Source: Candidatus Kuenenia stuttgartensis
Lineage (GTDB): Bacteria > Planctomycetota > Phycisphaerae > Phycisphaerales > SM1A02
DNA length: 64,000 bases
Direction: 5' to 3'
Assembly (NCBI GenBank): GCA_945902075.1
Contig: CAMDMA010000001.1
Span: forward strand, 124,001-188,000
Positions 7,782 to 18,030 of this stretch are shown piece by piece (the stretch's first letter is position 1; the number at the start of each line of letters is the position of its first letter). The notes below the pieces were generated by a model. That model was not told the DNA's origin. It saw nothing but the letters and a program-made list of their open reading frames with translations, and searched no databases. The translations under genes and the position numbers were made by a program.

Positions 7782-9188
7782 TCACTGTTCGGTCGACGAT
7801 TCCGGCATATCGCCAAGCAATTCGCGGCAGAGCACCGTTGCGAATGCACCCTTCGGAAGATCAAACGCGAGCCGGATGTAGCCCCCATGCTCATCAACGC
7901 CTGCGTCAACCGCCCAATCCTGCATCGTGATGCGGAACGGTCGACGTGCGCCCTCAGCCTCAAGGATGGGAGGCGCGAAGAGTGATGCTTCAGCACCGAA
8001 GTGCGCGAGCGCGGCACGCTCGTAGGCGAGGGGCGCGCCCGCAGCAGCGACCAAACTTGGACCATGGATTGGGCCGGCCGCAGAAAGATCAAGCGCCGCA
8101 CAGCGCGCGCGAAGCGTGGCGAGTTCGTCTGCTGCTACGTCGATTGCCACTGGAAACAACGAGTTTTTCCCTGCGAGAATCGCAACGTCTCCTGGAAGGA
8201 TGTCGCTGAACGAGCCATCGGCCACGCGCGCGGCGAGCGTCGCGTTGTACACCGCGCCCTGAAGCGCGCTCATCCAGAAACTGCGGATATGACCGGGGAT
8301 CGCACGGATGGCGCCCTGCGCATCGCGACCGCGCGCGAGCGCACGCATCGCGATGCGCTCAGCTTGATCGTTGCGACCCCACATCTCAGCACCAATTTCG
8401 AAATCACCGCGGTCGTAACACTCGCGCACCGCACGCTGGTGCGGCGGAAACGGCGTGCCATGCGCACCAAGCATCTCATCAAGCGCGGCCTTCCACTCGC
8501 CGCGGGCACAAGAGAGGCCGATGACATGGTTGTTGACGCGATACCCAAACCGCTGCTCGCCGAAATAGTCAGGGATTCCGAACTTCGCGAGTTCATTCAT
8601 GCGCGTGTGCGCGGTACGAACCTTCATCGGATCGACGCCACGGATACGAATGACGAAGCGATTGCCCCGCAGATGACCGCGCCTGAGTTTATTGGTGTGG
8701 CGTTTCGCCCACATCACCGCGAGCCGGTCATGACGGAACTCGCCGACAGTTCGATCGACGGGCATGTGGATCGATAGCGTTTGCTGCGTGACCGCAACGC
8801 GATCCTTCATGCCAGCAAAGCCGATCGCCGACTCTTCGACCTTGAAATGCCGACAGATCAGGCCGAGCATCTCCGTGTGCGGCATATTCGATTTCTGCAC
8901 GCCGATATAAATGTGTTCGCCGGTACCGGACGGGTCATAGAGCGGGAGCTCCTCGACGATGAAATCCTCGGCGCGCTCTTTCAAAATGCCGCCAATTCCA
9001 GCGACCTTGGAGGCGGATGGCCCTGGGCGCGGATCGGGCCGCAACCGCGGTTCGCCGAGCGTGATCCAGTCTGATGGAAGCGCGAGACCGCAGGCGGAGT
9101 GCATCCGCCTTGGGCCGTTGGTGCTGCGACCTGGTGTCGATTCGCTGGAACCGATCCCTTCGCCCGCAGCCGAATCAGAGTCACTCAT
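7782..9188 (-). CDS. truD: tRNA pseudouridine(13) synthase TruD
   Basis: The protein (468 residues) shows the TruD hallmarks: the catalytic-Asp motif GMKDRVAVTQQ, the nearby RRGHLRGNRFVI segment, and FGIPDYFGEQRFG. It isomerises U13 in tRNA-Glu. The C-terminal half carries the TRUD-specific insertion domain and ends with FDLPKGAFATVLCRELL, the usual family ending. The ATG at 9188 overlaps the last 8 bases of the upstream bifunctional-nuclease gene, so the two are translationally coupled. The first 60 residues are low in conservation, and a start further downstream cannot be excluded. Confidence 0.92.
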   Translation of the reverse strand: MSDSDSAAGEGIGSSESTPGRSTNGPRRMHSACGLALPSDWITLGEPRLRPDPRPGPSASKVAGIGGILKERAEDFIVEELPLYDPSGTGEHIYIGVQKSNMPHTEMLGLICRHFKVEESAIGFAGMKDRVAVTQQTLSIHMPVDRTVGEFRHDRLAVMWAKRHTNKLRRGHLRGNRFVIRIRGVDPMKVRTAHTRMNELAKFGIPDYFGEQRFGYRVNNHVIGLSCARGEWKAALDEMLGAHGTPFPPHQRAVRECYDRGDFEIGAEMWGRNDQAERIAMRALARGRDAQGAIRAIPGHIRSFWMSALQGAVYNATLAARVADGSFSDILPGDVAILAGKNSLFPVAIDVAADELATLRARCAALDLSAAGPIHGPSLVAAAGAPLAYERAALAHFGAEASLFAPPILEAEGARRPFRITMQDWAVDAGVDEHGGYIRLAFDLPKGAFATVLCRELLGDMPESSTEQ

Positions 9189-9630
9189 CGTCGTCACCCT
9201 CGCCGGCCTCGATTGGAGGCTCGACATCGGGGCGATCATCGGCACTCAAGGTGAGTACTTCCTCAGCGACTTCGATCGGCGTGCGAGCCCCAACTCCGAG
9301 GGCGATGGCGTCACTTGGTCGCGCATCAACCTCGATGAGCTCACCGTCGCGGCGAATCATGAGGCTCGCGAAGTAGGTTCCAGCGTCGAGGCGATGGATA
9401 CGGATCGACTCAAGTTCGCCACCAAGCGCATGGATCGTGTTCTCGAGTAACTCGTGCGTTTGCGGGCGCAGCGGTGTTTGCCCGCGGAGACGCCTTTCGA
9501 TGGCGATCGCTTCGGCGGTGCCGATTTTGATCGCGAAACTGCGCGGCCCATCTCGTTCGGACAGCGTGATGAACTGCTCCGGACTCGAGTCAAGGATTAA
9601 CACACGGGAAAGTTCCATCGAAATCGTCAT
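9181..9630 (-). CDS. Bifunctional nuclease (BFN/DUF151) domain protein
   Basis: This 149-residue protein fits the DUF151/BFN family: an N-terminal VLILDSSPEQFITLSERDG region, IKIGTAEAIAIERRLRG, and the conserved end YFASLMIRRDGELIEVDARPSDAIALGV. Plant BFN members have DNase and RNase activity; bacterial members are largely uncharacterised. The C-terminus is highly acidic. The start is uncertain between Met at 9630 and Met at 9618; neither has a Shine-Dalgarno sequence. It is the first gene of a two-gene unit with truD. Confidence 0.85.
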   Translation of the reverse strand: MTISMELSRVLILDSSPEQFITLSERDGPRSFAIKIGTAEAIAIERRLRGQTPLRPQTHELLENTIHALGGELESIRIHRLDAGTYFASLMIRRDGELIEVDARPSDAIALGVGARTPIEVAEEVLTLSADDRPDVEPPIEAGEGDDDE

Positions 9631-9788
9631 GTAAGGCAACCGCCGGGGGAAGTCGAGGATAGCGCGACGAACCCCCTCGCGCATCGAGCATGGCGGCGTA
9701 TCAAGCATCGAGGTGTATGCAGCGGCTCGCGCGGGTTACCGTCGCGACTTGCGCGCGACGGATCGATGAACCACTTCGCCGGCAGCCA

Positions 9789-11405
9789 TCACCACGCGGC
9801 GAGGAGTATCGAGAGATCCGGCCCGCCAACAACGCAGTCCCCGTTGAGATCCGCAGGGCAGCCCCCGTCGCAATCGGCGCAAACTCCCCATGCGGAGAGC
9901 AGCAGGGAAAGGTCCGCAGCGTTGACTGCGCCGTCCTGATTGATGTCCTCGGGCGGATAAGGCAAGGGCACGGCCGCAAGTGCGGCTGCCGCGTCGAGAC
10001 GCCCTGCGCCATAGAGGGGATCAAGCCCCGGTGTACCGAGATCGCGGGCTGTAGAGACCAGATATCCGCGTACCTCGTCGCGCGTGAGACTTGGGCTGTA
10101 ACTCCAAAGTAATGCGGCGACCGCGGTCACATGAGGAGTCGACATGCTTGTTCCGCTTTTGAGCGTGTAACCGCTTGAGCCGGAGAGCGACCACACATTG
10201 GTGCCGGGTGCGCAGATGTCAGTTTCGGCGCCAAAATTCGAGAAGCTCGAGCGAAGGTCACGGTTGTCGGTCGAGGCCACTGCGATGACTTCGTTCCAAC
10301 GCGCGGGTGCGGCGATCGTGGCACTGTTGTTGTTGCCGGTTGCAGCAACGAGAATCGCTCCCTGCGCGTGCGCGTACTGAATCGCTTGCTGAAACAGCAA
10401 GCTCCCCGTGTAAAACTGCAGGCTCATGTTCAGGAGCCTCGCACCTTGGTCAACCGCCCAAGTCACGCCGCTCGCGACATTCGCCTCGAAACCCGAGCAA
10501 CCATTGACGACGACCACCGGCAAGAGTTTCGCGTTCCAAGTCACCCCGGCGATACCCACACCGTTGTTGCCCGTGGCTGCGAGGATGCCCGCGACGTGCG
10601 TCCCGTGGCCACATTCGTCTGTGGTGATGGTGGTGCCATCGGGAATGTTGATACCGGGAAGGATGCGGCCAGCGAGTTCTGGATGCGGGTCGATACCCGA
10701 ATCGAGCACGGCAATCACCAGGTTCGGATCACCGTGAGTGAATGTCCAAGCATTCGCCATGCCGATGTCGGCACCCGCGATTCCGACCACACCTCCGACG
10801 GTTTGCGCGGTGTTTCGAAGCGCATACTGGATCCAGAAGTCAGCGTCATTGGGGATCTCGGCGACCCCACCCTCAGGGTCAAGTTCGGCGTGCGCGACGA
10901 CACCTTTGAGTGCACCGATCCGCGCAACCGCGGCTCGCGCATCGCTTCCGGCGGCGAGCTCGCATCGATACCAACGGTCAAGGCCAATCGCGAAGGCTGT
11001 GGCAGCGTCCTTCGGCGGCGCCACAAAGACGCTGCGCACCGCTGAGACGCCTCCCTCGGCAAAGGCCTTCCGCGAAGTCCGCTCGGTGCTTGGGTGGCTC
11101 GAACGCAGCACGGCGAGGCCCTTCGCGTCGGTGGCAACGCGAACACCCGGCGCAAGTTGCACCAGAATGTGATCCGAGGCGAACGCAGCACCGGCCGGCA
11201 CGACCGCGGCGACCGCGAGTTGGCGATCATGTCCGACTGCGAGATCGACTTGCGACGCCGCGTGGGTTGCCGCGTGGGTTGCCGCGTGGATTGCTTCGTG
11301 CGCCTCCGCCAGAACTGCTCCGGCGAAAATCGCTGCGGTAAGCCACGCTCGCGTCGAAACGGCGAGTGCAGAGCGCTGGGGAAGGATGGGATAGTTGTGG
11401 TTCAT
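9789..11405 (-). CDS. Secreted subtilisin-like serine protease (S8) with dockerin-like C-terminal repeats
   Basis: The 538-residue protein has a hydrophobic signal region, a propeptide-like segment, and an S8 catalytic domain with the full triad: Asp in AVLDSGID, His in CGHGTHVAG and Ser in SGTSMSTPH. The oxyanion Asn region AATGNNN is also present. The C-terminus carries two Ca-loop repeats, DINQDGAVNAADLSLLL and DLNGDCVVGGPDLSILL, shared with five other window proteins and probably used for surface anchoring or sorting (inference). It is a monocistronic extracellular protease. Near the N-terminus lies a 12-bp tandem repeat giving His every fourth residue. Confidence 0.9.
   Translation of the reverse strand: MNHNYPILPQRSALAVSTRAWLTAAIFAGAVLAEAHEAIHAATHAATHAASQVDLAVGHDRQLAVAAVVPAGAAFASDHILVQLAPGVRVATDAKGLAVLRSSHPSTERTSRKAFAEGGVSAVRSVFVAPPKDAATAFAIGLDRWYRCELAAGSDARAAVARIGALKGVVAHAELDPEGGVAEIPNDADFWIQYALRNTAQTVGGVVGIAGADIGMANAWTFTHGDPNLVIAVLDSGIDPHPELAGRILPGINIPDGTTITTDECGHGTHVAGILAATGNNGVGIAGVTWNAKLLPVVVVNGCSGFEANVASGVTWAVDQGARLLNMSLQFYTGSLLFQQAIQYAHAQGAILVAATGNNNSATIAAPARWNEVIAVASTDNRDLRSSFSNFGAETDICAPGTNVWSLSGSSGYTLKSGTSMSTPHVTAVAALLWSYSPSLTRDEVRGYLVSTARDLGTPGLDPLYGAGRLDAAAALAAVPLPYPPEDINQDGAVNAADLSLLLSAWGVCADCDGGCPADLNGDCVVGGPDLSILLAAW
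11256..11304 (-). repeat. 12-bp tandem repeat in the subtilase pre-region
   Basis: About three copies of gccgcgtgggtt (plus strand) run in phase with the reading frame and encode HAATHAATHAA-like residues just after the signal peptide. Confidence 0.8.
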
Positions 11406-11630
11406 GCGCGGACGGTGTTTCAATCTACCCCTCGCTTCGACCGATGCGCCCGCCGAGTTCCGGGATTTCCCGGAGTCGGCGCGGTTTTTCCATCTGTGCG
11501 GCCGCGATCCCGCGAGGCAACGCCGCGTGTCGCTATATTCCGACCCTTCCTCGTGGGCCAACGTCGGCCTTCGCTGGCTCCTTGAGCATTTGCTCTCGCC
11601 CCGTTCTCCCGCCCCACCTCACCGATCACC

Positions 11631-12890
11631 ATGAGCACCAGCCGCCACCTCTTCACGTCTGAAAGCGTCTCGATGGGCCACCCCGACAAGGTCGCCGACG
11701 CAATTTCCGACGCTGTCCTCGACCTGATCCTCGATCATGATTCTGAGGGGCGCTGCGCATGTGAGACGCTTGTGACCACCGCGCAAGCGATTGTGGCTGG
11801 TGAGATCAAGTTCAACCACAACGCGAAGAAGAAGTTCGATGTCCAGCAGACGATCCGCGACACGATCCTGAAGATCGGCTACGACGATGCTGCGATGGGC
11901 TTCGATGGCAACGGTTGCGGCGTCATCAATCTCCTTCACGAGCAATCGGCAGACATCGCGCGCGGCGTTGTGCGCAAGTCGAAGAAGGCGCAAGGCGCGG
12001 GCGACCAGGGCATGATGTTCGGTTTTGCCTGCGAAGAAACCGACCGGCTGATGCCGCTTCCGGTGCACCTCGCCCACCGACTCGTCGAGCGTCAGGCTGA
12101 GGCCCGCGCGAAGGGAATCATCGAAGGAATCCGCCCAGACGCGAAGAGCCAAGTCACAATCGAGTATGACGGCCTAACGCCGAAGCGCGTCGAGACTGTC
12201 GTACTTTCGACGCAGCACGCACCGATGTGGAACGGCGAGAAGAAGCAGGCCGAACTCAAGAAGGCTGTCACCGATTCGATCCTCAAGCCCGTGCTTGGCA
12301 AGTGGTGGCACGACGGCGTCAAGGTCTTCGTGAATCCCACCGGGCAGTTTGAGATCGGCGGCCCACACGGCGACTGTGGTCTCACCGGTCGCAAGATCAT
12401 CGTGGACACCTACGGCGGTCGTGGTCGTCACGGCGGCGGCGCGTTCAGCGGTAAGGACCCGTCGAAGGTCGACCGAAGCGCTGCGTATATGGCGCGCTAC
12501 ATCGCAAAGAATATCGTCGCCGCGAAGCTCGCACGCTGCTGTGAAGTGCAGTTGGCGTACGCGATCGGCGTGGCTGAGCCGGTGTCGGTGCTCGTCGATT
12601 CGCAGGGAACCGGCGCAATCGGCGACGAGATTCTCTCGAAGCTCGTTCGCGAACATTTTGATCTCACACCGTACGGCTTGATTGAAATGCTCAAGCTTCG
12701 TGCGCCGATCTATTCGACGACCGCAAGCCACGGCCACTTCGGCCGCGAGCCGGGCGAGGGTGGCAAGGGAACCTTCTCCTGGGAGAAGACCGACATCGCC
12801 GCTGCGCTGAAGAAATCGGCTGGCAAGGCTGTGAGTGCACCGAAGAGAAGCGCGAGCGGCAAGCGCGCTGCTGAGCTGAGCCGAGCGTGA
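11631..12890 (+). CDS. metK: S-adenosylmethionine synthase
   Basis: MetK makes SAM from methionine and ATP. The 419-residue sequence contains the ATP-binding start [20 protein letters not shown], the GAGDQG hexapeptide signature in [12 protein letters not shown], the P-loop-like [18 protein letters not shown], and the C-terminal H-x-HFGR region. It is about 35 residues longer than E. coli MetK, partly through a short insert after VLDL and a basic, Ser/Ala/Lys-rich tail. Its stop codon overlaps the GTG start of rsmB. I looked at the 225-bp leader for a SAM riboswitch and found no convincing one. Confidence 0.96.
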   Translation: MSTSRHLFTSESVSMGHPDKVADAISDAVLDLILDHDSEGRCACETLVTTAQAIVAGEIKFNHNAKKKFDVQQTIRDTILKIGYDDAAMGFDGNGCGVINLLHEQSADIARGVVRKSKKAQGAGDQGMMFGFACEETDRLMPLPVHLAHRLVERQAEARAKGIIEGIRPDAKSQVTIEYDGLTPKRVETVVLSTQHAPMWNGEKKQAELKKAVTDSILKPVLGKWWHDGVKVFVNPTGQFEIGGPHGDCGLTGRKIIVDTYGGRGRHGGGAFSGKDPSKVDRSAAYMARYIAKNIVAAKLARCCEVQLAYAIGVAEPVSVLVDSQGTGAIGDEILSKLVREHFDLTPYGLIEMLKLRAPIYSTTASHGHFGREPGEGGKGTFSWEKTDIAAALKKSAGKAVSAPKRSASGKRAAELSRA

Positions 12891-14272
12891 ATCGAGAGGT
12901 GCCCGTCGGTTACTCGGCACGCGAAATCGCACTCGAGCGTATCCACGCTCAGGCACTGCGATTTCCTGACCTTGACATCGCGCCATTCGATCCGCGCACA
13001 AGTGTGGGTCATGCGGATATCGATCCGCGCGATGTTGCGCTCGCGCGTGCAATCGAGCACGCTGTCGTTCGGCGCTACCTCACGCTAATTGCGTGTGTGA
13101 AGCCGCATCTTCAGAAAAACTGGCCGATGCTCGAGAAGCCGATCCAAGCTGCGCTGCTTGGCGGCGCGGCGCAGATTCTTTTTCTCGATCGCGTGCCAGC
13201 GGCGGCGGCGGTTGATGCGAGCGTCGAATGGACGAAGCGACGCCTGCGACCGGGAGCAGGTGGGCTCGTCAACGCTGTGCTCCGCAAGGTCGCAGCGAGC
13301 GTGGCGGAGCGACTTCCTATTGGTGATCCCGCGATCGCGGATCACACGCGAAGAGACATCGTTCCGCTCGCCGATGGATCTGCGCTTCGGCTCTCGATTG
13401 AAGCATTCAATGTCGATGCTGCTGCGTGCCTCGCTGAGAAAACGAGTCACGCACGCGAGCTCATCCTTCACTGGGTGGGCGCCTTCGGCTTCAAAGAGAC
13501 CACGCGCATTGCGATGCATGATCTCGTCGATGCTCCGATGATTGTGACGCCGTTTGATGCGGCCGATCCGCGCTTCGCGGGCCGCGCGAGCGCCCACAGT
13601 GATCCGGCGTTTGGCGTGTGGACTGGGTCGCACAGCGAGCTCACGGAGACGATGGCCTCCATGCCTGATCTCCGTGTGCAAGACCCAACCTCCTGCGCGA
13701 CGGTGGCAAACCTCGCTGGGATGCTCCCAAAGGCACCAAAGGTCATCGTCGATCTCTGCGCAGGGCGGGGAACCAAGACGCGCCAACTTGCGACGATGTT
13801 TCCGAACGCGACGATTTACGCCACCGATCCGGATGACACGCGCTTCGCCGCACTCGCCCGGCTGCGCGAACGCCACCCCGGTATCAAGCCGCTTTCGCCG
13901 CAGTCGCTCTTCCGAGAAGCTGCTGGCCGCGCGGATCTCCTCCTCCTTGATGTGCCGTGCTCCAATTCCGGCGTCCTCGCTCGTCGGCCAGAAGCGCGTT
14001 ACCGATTCAGCAAGGCGCGCACACAAAGCGTGGTCGAACTCCAACAGCGCATCTCCGATCCCGCAACCGGGCTCGTCGCACCAGGGGGCGCGATCATCTA
14101 TGCGACCTGCTCGATCGAACGCGGCGAGAATGAAACGCAGTCGAAGCGCCTCGCATCGCGCTTTGGGCTCTCGCTTGTGGTTGATTGCTCGATTATGCCC
14201 GACGGTATGCCGGGCGAGCCACCCTCGCGCTACCGCGACGGCGGATACCACGCGCTACTTGTCAAAACTTGA
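12887..14272 (+). CDS. rsmB: RsmB-like 16S rRNA cytosine-C5 methyltransferase with N-terminal NusB domain
   Basis: The N-terminal about 140 residues are a NusB-type RNA-binding fold (AREIALERI..., [36 protein letters not shown]). The C-terminal half is an m5C methyltransferase with the SAM-binding motif [13 protein letters not shown], the conserved [19 protein letters not shown] and the catalytic [11 protein letters not shown]. This fits RsmB (Fmu), which methylates C967 in 16S rRNA. The start is a GTG overlapping the metK stop (GTGA), so SAM synthase and a SAM consumer are translationally coupled. Confidence 0.88.
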   Translation: MNREVPVGYSAREIALERIHAQALRFPDLDIAPFDPRTSVGHADIDPRDVALARAIEHAVVRRYLTLIACVKPHLQKNWPMLEKPIQAALLGGAAQILFLDRVPAAAAVDASVEWTKRRLRPGAGGLVNAVLRKVAASVAERLPIGDPAIADHTRRDIVPLADGSALRLSIEAFNVDAAACLAEKTSHARELILHWVGAFGFKETTRIAMHDLVDAPMIVTPFDAADPRFAGRASAHSDPAFGVWTGSHSELTETMASMPDLRVQDPTSCATVANLAGMLPKAPKVIVDLCAGRGTKTRQLATMFPNATIYATDPDDTRFAALARLRERHPGIKPLSPQSLFREAAGRADLLLLDVPCSNSGVLARRPEARYRFSKARTQSVVELQQRISDPATGLVAPGGAIIYATCSIERGENETQSKRLASRFGLSLVVDCSIMPDGMPGEPPSRYRDGGYHALLVKT

Positions 14273-14527
14273 TGCGATTGAACTTGGTGTGAGCCGACTC
14301 GATACGACTCGATACGAGTGCCACCAGGCCCCCATCGGCTAGGGAACATTGCCGTGAGCCATCCGTCGGCGCTTCCCGTCAACCGTCTGAGGTTGGCTGT
14401 GACGTGTTACTACCTGACGCACGCGCAATCGTTTCCACAGCGCAGCGGCATTGCTACCATTTCCGCTTCCGCTCAAATGAGCTTCACCCGCGGCTTGCCT
14501 TCACGCAGGTCGCCAAGGCCCCGCGCC

Positions 14528-14983
14528 ATGCGCATCCTCGACATCCTCTCCCCGAGTTCCGTGAAAGTGCCGCTCCAGTCCACGGAGAAGCACGCGATCC
14601 TCGATGAACTCGTCGATATCCTCGCCGCCAACGGACTCTGCCCCGATCCCGATGGCGTCAAGCGCGCAGTCTGGGAACGCGAATCGATTCGCACCACTGG
14701 CATCGGAATGGGCCTCGCGATTCCGCACGGAAAATGTCAGAGTGTCCCCAATCTCGTCCTCGCGATTGGCAAGCCGTCTGCGCCGATTGAGTTCGGCTCG
14801 CTCGATAAGAAGCCCGTCGAGCTCGTCATTCTTTTGATCTCGAATCCCGACAAGAAGGACGACCACATTCAGGCACTGGGGAAGATCTCGAAGATCATGA
14901 CAAGTCCCGAGTTTCGCCAGCGCGCCTACGGCGCGCAGAATGCTGCCGAACTCTTCGGCCTCTTTCGCGAAGCGGAGAGTTGA
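14528..14983 (+). CDS. PTS EIIA (fructose/nitrogen-type, PtsN-like) phosphocarrier domain protein
   Basis: The 151-residue protein is a single EIIA-type-2 domain with the phosphorylatable His67 in GIGMGLAIPHGK and the ILLISNPDKKDDHIQALGKIS segment typical of EIIA-Ntr/Fru. With no PTS permease nearby, a regulatory PtsN-like role is more likely than sugar transport. The ATG at 14528 begins the conserved domain (MRILDILSP); a longer in-frame version is basic and unlike the family. It converges with the next gene, leaving a 9-bp gap. Confidence 0.87.
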   Translation: MRILDILSPSSVKVPLQSTEKHAILDELVDILAANGLCPDPDGVKRAVWERESIRTTGIGMGLAIPHGKCQSVPNLVLAIGKPSAPIEFGSLDKKPVELVILLISNPDKKDDHIQALGKISKIMTSPEFRQRAYGAQNAAELFGLFREAES

Positions 14984-14992
14984 ACGCTGCGA

Positions 14993-17014
14993 TCAACGGT
15001 GCTTGCCAAGTCGCATGTCGCCGGCCCGCTTGAGAATCGGCGCTGCCTCGCGAACACGATCCGTCGACATCAGTAACTCGCCGAGATCCTGCTGAAGTCG
15101 CCACTCGTTTGGTGCGAGTTCGATCGCGCGGAGGAGTTCTGCCTCAGCCTCCGCGAAACGATCGAGGCTACGAAGTGCGACAGCGCGCGCACGCATCGCA
15201 AAGGGATTTCCCGGCGCAAGGATCAGCGTGCGATCGACGAGTGCGAGACCTTCTTCGATCTCCTCACGCACAGGTGACTCGACGAGAATGAGCGAAAGCC
15301 GACGCATCGCGTTGAGGTCGTCCGGACGCTTCTCCACCGCGCGGCGGGCGAGAGCGAGTGCGTCATCACGTCGGCCATCCGCGAGCAGCCAGGTCACGAG
15401 TTCCTCGCGCAAATTCTCCCACTCTGGATGTGCCTCCCACTGCGCTGCTGAAAATGCCAACGCATCCTCAAATCGACCGTCGCCACGCATCACGCGCGAG
15501 AGAGATGCGGCCGTGAACTCCGTCATCCCGTCACGAACAGCCGCCGCGCGGAGGATCGCTTCTGCGCCGGCGTAGTCACCAAGCACAGCGGAAAGCCACA
15601 CGACGCTCGACTCATTGTCCCGCTGCCAGGGGCCGGGGATTCCGAAGCCGATCGGCGCGACCTGTGCAAATCGGTAAAGCGCAATGGCGCGCCGGGCGGA
15701 TGTGGCGACCGACGCATCAGGTTCGTTCTTCGTTCCGCTGAAGACAATTTCTGGAGGCATCGCGACGCGCGAGCGTTCGAAATCCGCGACCGCGACTGCC
15801 GCATTGAGGATGCCGATGTACGCAAGCGACGCGAGCACCAGAGCTGACGCCGACGCCGTCACCACGCCAGCCGTGCGCACACGACCATCGCGCTTGAGTT
15901 GCATCTGGTGGAGGCGCACATCTCGCGCACGGATCGTCTGCCAGAGCAGCCATGCGAGATACGTGGCGCACGCCGCAATTCCCGATGCAAACAGGAGCGG
16001 CACGCCGATCGCGCCGCGCATTGCGAAGAAAGTCCCAACGGCCACAGCCGCAAGCGCGAGCTCCTCGTTCCAAGTGAGATCAAAGCGTGGCTTCGCAGGC
16101 GTTTCGGTGCGAGCCTTCGCAAGAAACGCTGGCGTCCCAAATCCAACGAACAACGCCTGCTCCGGGCATGCGCTCACGCAGTCGAGACACTTCATGCAGC
16201 CTTGGTCGACCACCATGCGATAGTCGCGCACTTCTTCGTGCACGCGAACATTGGAAGTGCAGACCGCTGTGCAATGACCGCATTCGGTGCAGGCATCGGT
16301 CACCCGAATACGCACGGGCGCGAGTTCATCAAGCGGCGCGAAGAAGCCGCCGTACGGGCAGGCATAGGTGCAATATCCCTTCGCGCCGAGGAGGTAGACC
16401 GTGAGAAAGCCGCAGATAAGAAGGAACGGAATCCCGAGAAGCAATCCTGGAAAGGTGGCCCAAAAATTGGTTGTCGTAAATGACGTTGTGAATCCGGGCC
16501 ACACGAGTTCGGGGCGGGTGTAAGGCGCAATCGCGAAGCGGTACACCAGCGGCCAAAGAAACATATAGATCGCAAGCGCGAGCGGCATCCACAGCAAAAG
16601 CCGCGAGCGAAAGAGCTTCGGACGAATGCCGATGCGTTTCATCATGTGGCCGCAAAGATCTTGCAGCATCACCACATGGCATCCCCAACCGCAGAACCAA
16701 CGACCGAAGATCGCGGTGGAGAGGAGCGCGAGGCCAAAAAACACCGCGCCGACCGTGATGATGCCGTCTTTCACGGTTTCCATCGACTCAGACGGCTCGA
16801 TTGGCCGGATCGTGTTGCCAGTCCAGAGCCACTGCACGACATGAATGACCATCAACAACTGAACCACGCCAAGCACGGTTGCGCGCCGCCAACCCATGTG
16901 CGATTTCGGCGCGCGCGCACCCTTTGGAACATGCCCCCCACCGTTGCCACCGGCAGCGATCACGGGCAGAGAGAGTCCGGCACCTTGGCCTGTTGCGCGC
17001 GTTTCGCAGTTCAT
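14993..17014 (-). CDS. Membrane-bound 4Fe-4S ferredoxin (NapH/CcoG-like) fused to a TPR domain
   Basis: The 673-residue protein has about six membrane segments interleaved with cysteine motifs: FCGWGCH and YCTYACP in the membrane part (as in NapH/CcoG), then two 4Fe-4S sites, [11 protein letters not shown] and [12 protein letters not shown]. Two or three more helices follow, then a C-terminal part (about 480-673) of tetratricopeptide-type repeats. Such proteins move electrons across or along the membrane, for example in cytochrome oxidase assembly or anaerobic respiration; the exact partner is unknown. The ATG at 17014 is chosen because TAGGAT lies 7 nt upstream, a leaderless arrangement; an ATG three codons earlier overlaps that box. 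Confidence 0.82.
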   Translation of the reverse strand: MNCETRATGQGAGLSLPVIAAGGNGGGHVPKGARAPKSHMGWRRATVLGVVQLLMVIHVVQWLWTGNTIRPIEPSESMETVKDGIITVGAVFFGLALLSTAIFGRWFCGWGCHVVMLQDLCGHMMKRIGIRPKLFRSRLLLWMPLALAIYMFLWPLVYRFAIAPYTRPELVWPGFTTSFTTTNFWATFPGLLLGIPFLLICGFLTVYLLGAKGYCTYACPYGGFFAPLDELAPVRIRVTDACTECGHCTAVCTSNVRVHEEVRDYRMVVDQGCMKCLDCVSACPEQALFVGFGTPAFLAKARTETPAKPRFDLTWNEELALAAVAVGTFFAMRGAIGVPLLFASGIAACATYLAWLLWQTIRARDVRLHQMQLKRDGRVRTAGVVTASASALVLASLAYIGILNAAVAVADFERSRVAMPPEIVFSGTKNEPDASVATSARRAIALYRFAQVAPIGFGIPGPWQRDNESSVVWLSAVLGDYAGAEAILRAAAVRDGMTEFTAASLSRVMRGDGRFEDALAFSAAQWEAHPEWENLREELVTWLLADGRRDDALALARRAVEKRPDDLNAMRRLSLILVESPVREEIEEGLALVDRTLILAPGNPFAMRARAVALRSLDRFAEAEAELLRAIELAPNEWRLQQDLGELLMSTDRVREAAPILKRAGDMRLGKHR

Positions 17015-17021
17015 GCAACGC

Positions 17022-17027
17022 ATCCTA
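17022..17027 (-). promoter_or_regulatory. -10-like box for leaderless ferredoxin-TPR gene
   Basis: TAGGAT on the minus strand is seven bases before the ATG at 17014, with no Shine-Dalgarno sequence between. Confidence 0.35.
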
Positions 17028-17050
17028 CGCGGACGGCTCGCGAGGTGACC

Positions 17051-17056
17051 TATACT
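17051..17056 (+). promoter_or_regulatory. -10 box for the DnaJ-family gene
   Basis: TATACT, a near-consensus -10 hexamer, ends 11 bases before the ATG at 17068, implying a leader of only about 5 nt. No -35 match is seen. Confidence 0.45.
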
Positions 17057-17067
17057 CGCGGCCGCTT

Positions 17068-18030
17068 ATGGCTTCCCGCGACTACTACGACATTCTCGGC
17101 GTCGCTCGTTCCGCGAACGCGGATGCGATCCGAAGCGCACATCGGAAACTCGCGCTGCAACACCATCCCGACCGCAACAAGTCGAAGGATGCGCCTGCGA
17201 AATTCGCCGAAATCCAGCAAGCCTACGAGGTGCTGTCGGACGACGACAAGCGTCGACAGTACGACGAGTTCATTCGCCTCGGCGGTTCGCCGGGCGCGTT
17301 TGGCTCGACTGCCGGCGCTGGTGGTCAAGGCGGCGCTGGTGGTCAAGGCGGCGCTGGTCAATCCGGATACTCGGGGCCATTTGGCGCGGGCGCAACAGGT
17401 GCGGGCGGCGGGTCGTGGAACTCCGCCGATACTCAAACTTTCGAGTCGATCTTTGGCGACATGTTTGGCGGCAGCCGAGCCGGTGGCGGTCGGGCCTCTC
17501 GTGGGCCGCGCGCGCGACCTCGCGAGCGAATGCAGTACGACGTTCAAGTTCCACTCGAAACAGTTCTCCGCGGCGGCAAGCAACCAGTTTCGATTGAGGG
17601 CGAACGCTTTGAACTCGACATCCGTGCCGGAATGGACGACGAAGACCTCGTCTCAATCCCCGGCAAACTCGACGCCGTCGTCCGCGTGCATGTCGCCGAC
17701 CACCCATGGCTCACGCGCAACGAACGCGATCTTTCCTTCGATCTACCGATCTCAATCGTCGAAGCCACGCTCGGTGCGACCATCGATGTGCCGCTTCCTG
17801 TCGGCGGAACCGTTGCGCTCAAGATACCTCCAGGCACCGCGAGCGGTAAGAAGATGCGCATCGGCGGACGCGGCTTCCCAGCAGTCGATGGCCGTCCTGC
17901 CGGCGACCTCTACGTGGTGATTCAAATCGTTCCACCGAAGGAACCCAATGAACTCACGCGGAGCCTCCTGAAAGAAATTGGAAGCAGTCTCGACAATCCA
18001 CGCGCACGAATCGCTCACTTGCGGCCATAG
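17068..18030 (+). CDS. DnaJ/CbpA-type Hsp40 co-chaperone without zinc finger
   Basis: This 320-residue J-domain protein starts with the canonical RDYYDILGV and carries the HPD motif at residues 33-35 ([10 protein letters not shown]). A Gly-rich linker follows, built partly of three near-identical GGQGGA units. Then comes a DnaJ C-terminal substrate-binding domain (EVTL..., [32 protein letters not shown]). There is no CXXCXGXG zinc-finger repeat, so it is CbpA-like (type II) rather than canonical DnaJ. Its 3' end overlaps the convergent bPH2 gene by 16 bp. Confidence 0.9.
   Translation: MASRDYYDILGVARSANADAIRSAHRKLALQHHPDRNKSKDAPAKFAEIQQAYEVLSDDDKRRQYDEFIRLGGSPGAFGSTAGAGGQGGAGGQGGAGQSGYSGPFGAGATGAGGGSWNSADTQTFESIFGDMFGGSRAGGGRASRGPRARPRERMQYDVQVPLETVLRGGKQPVSIEGERFELDIRAGMDDEDLVSIPGKLDAVVRVHVADHPWLTRNERDLSFDLPISIVEATLGATIDVPLPVGGTVALKIPPGTASGKKMRIGGRGFPAVDGRPAGDLYVVIQIVPPKEPNELTRSLLKEIGSSLDNPRARIAHLRP

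Noticed and set aside
11406-11630. Possible SAM riboswitch in the metK leader
   Set aside because: I looked for SAM-I, SAM-II/V and SAH riboswitch core patterns and saw no matching stem arrangement; only a TATATT box near 11534 stands out. A covariance-model search would be needed to exclude it fully.
13085-14251. 388-codon minus-strand open frame opposite rsmB
   Set aside because: Arg/His/Glu-rich translation with no motif, fully contained in rsmB, which has complete methyltransferase motifs. High GC creates long antisense frames here.
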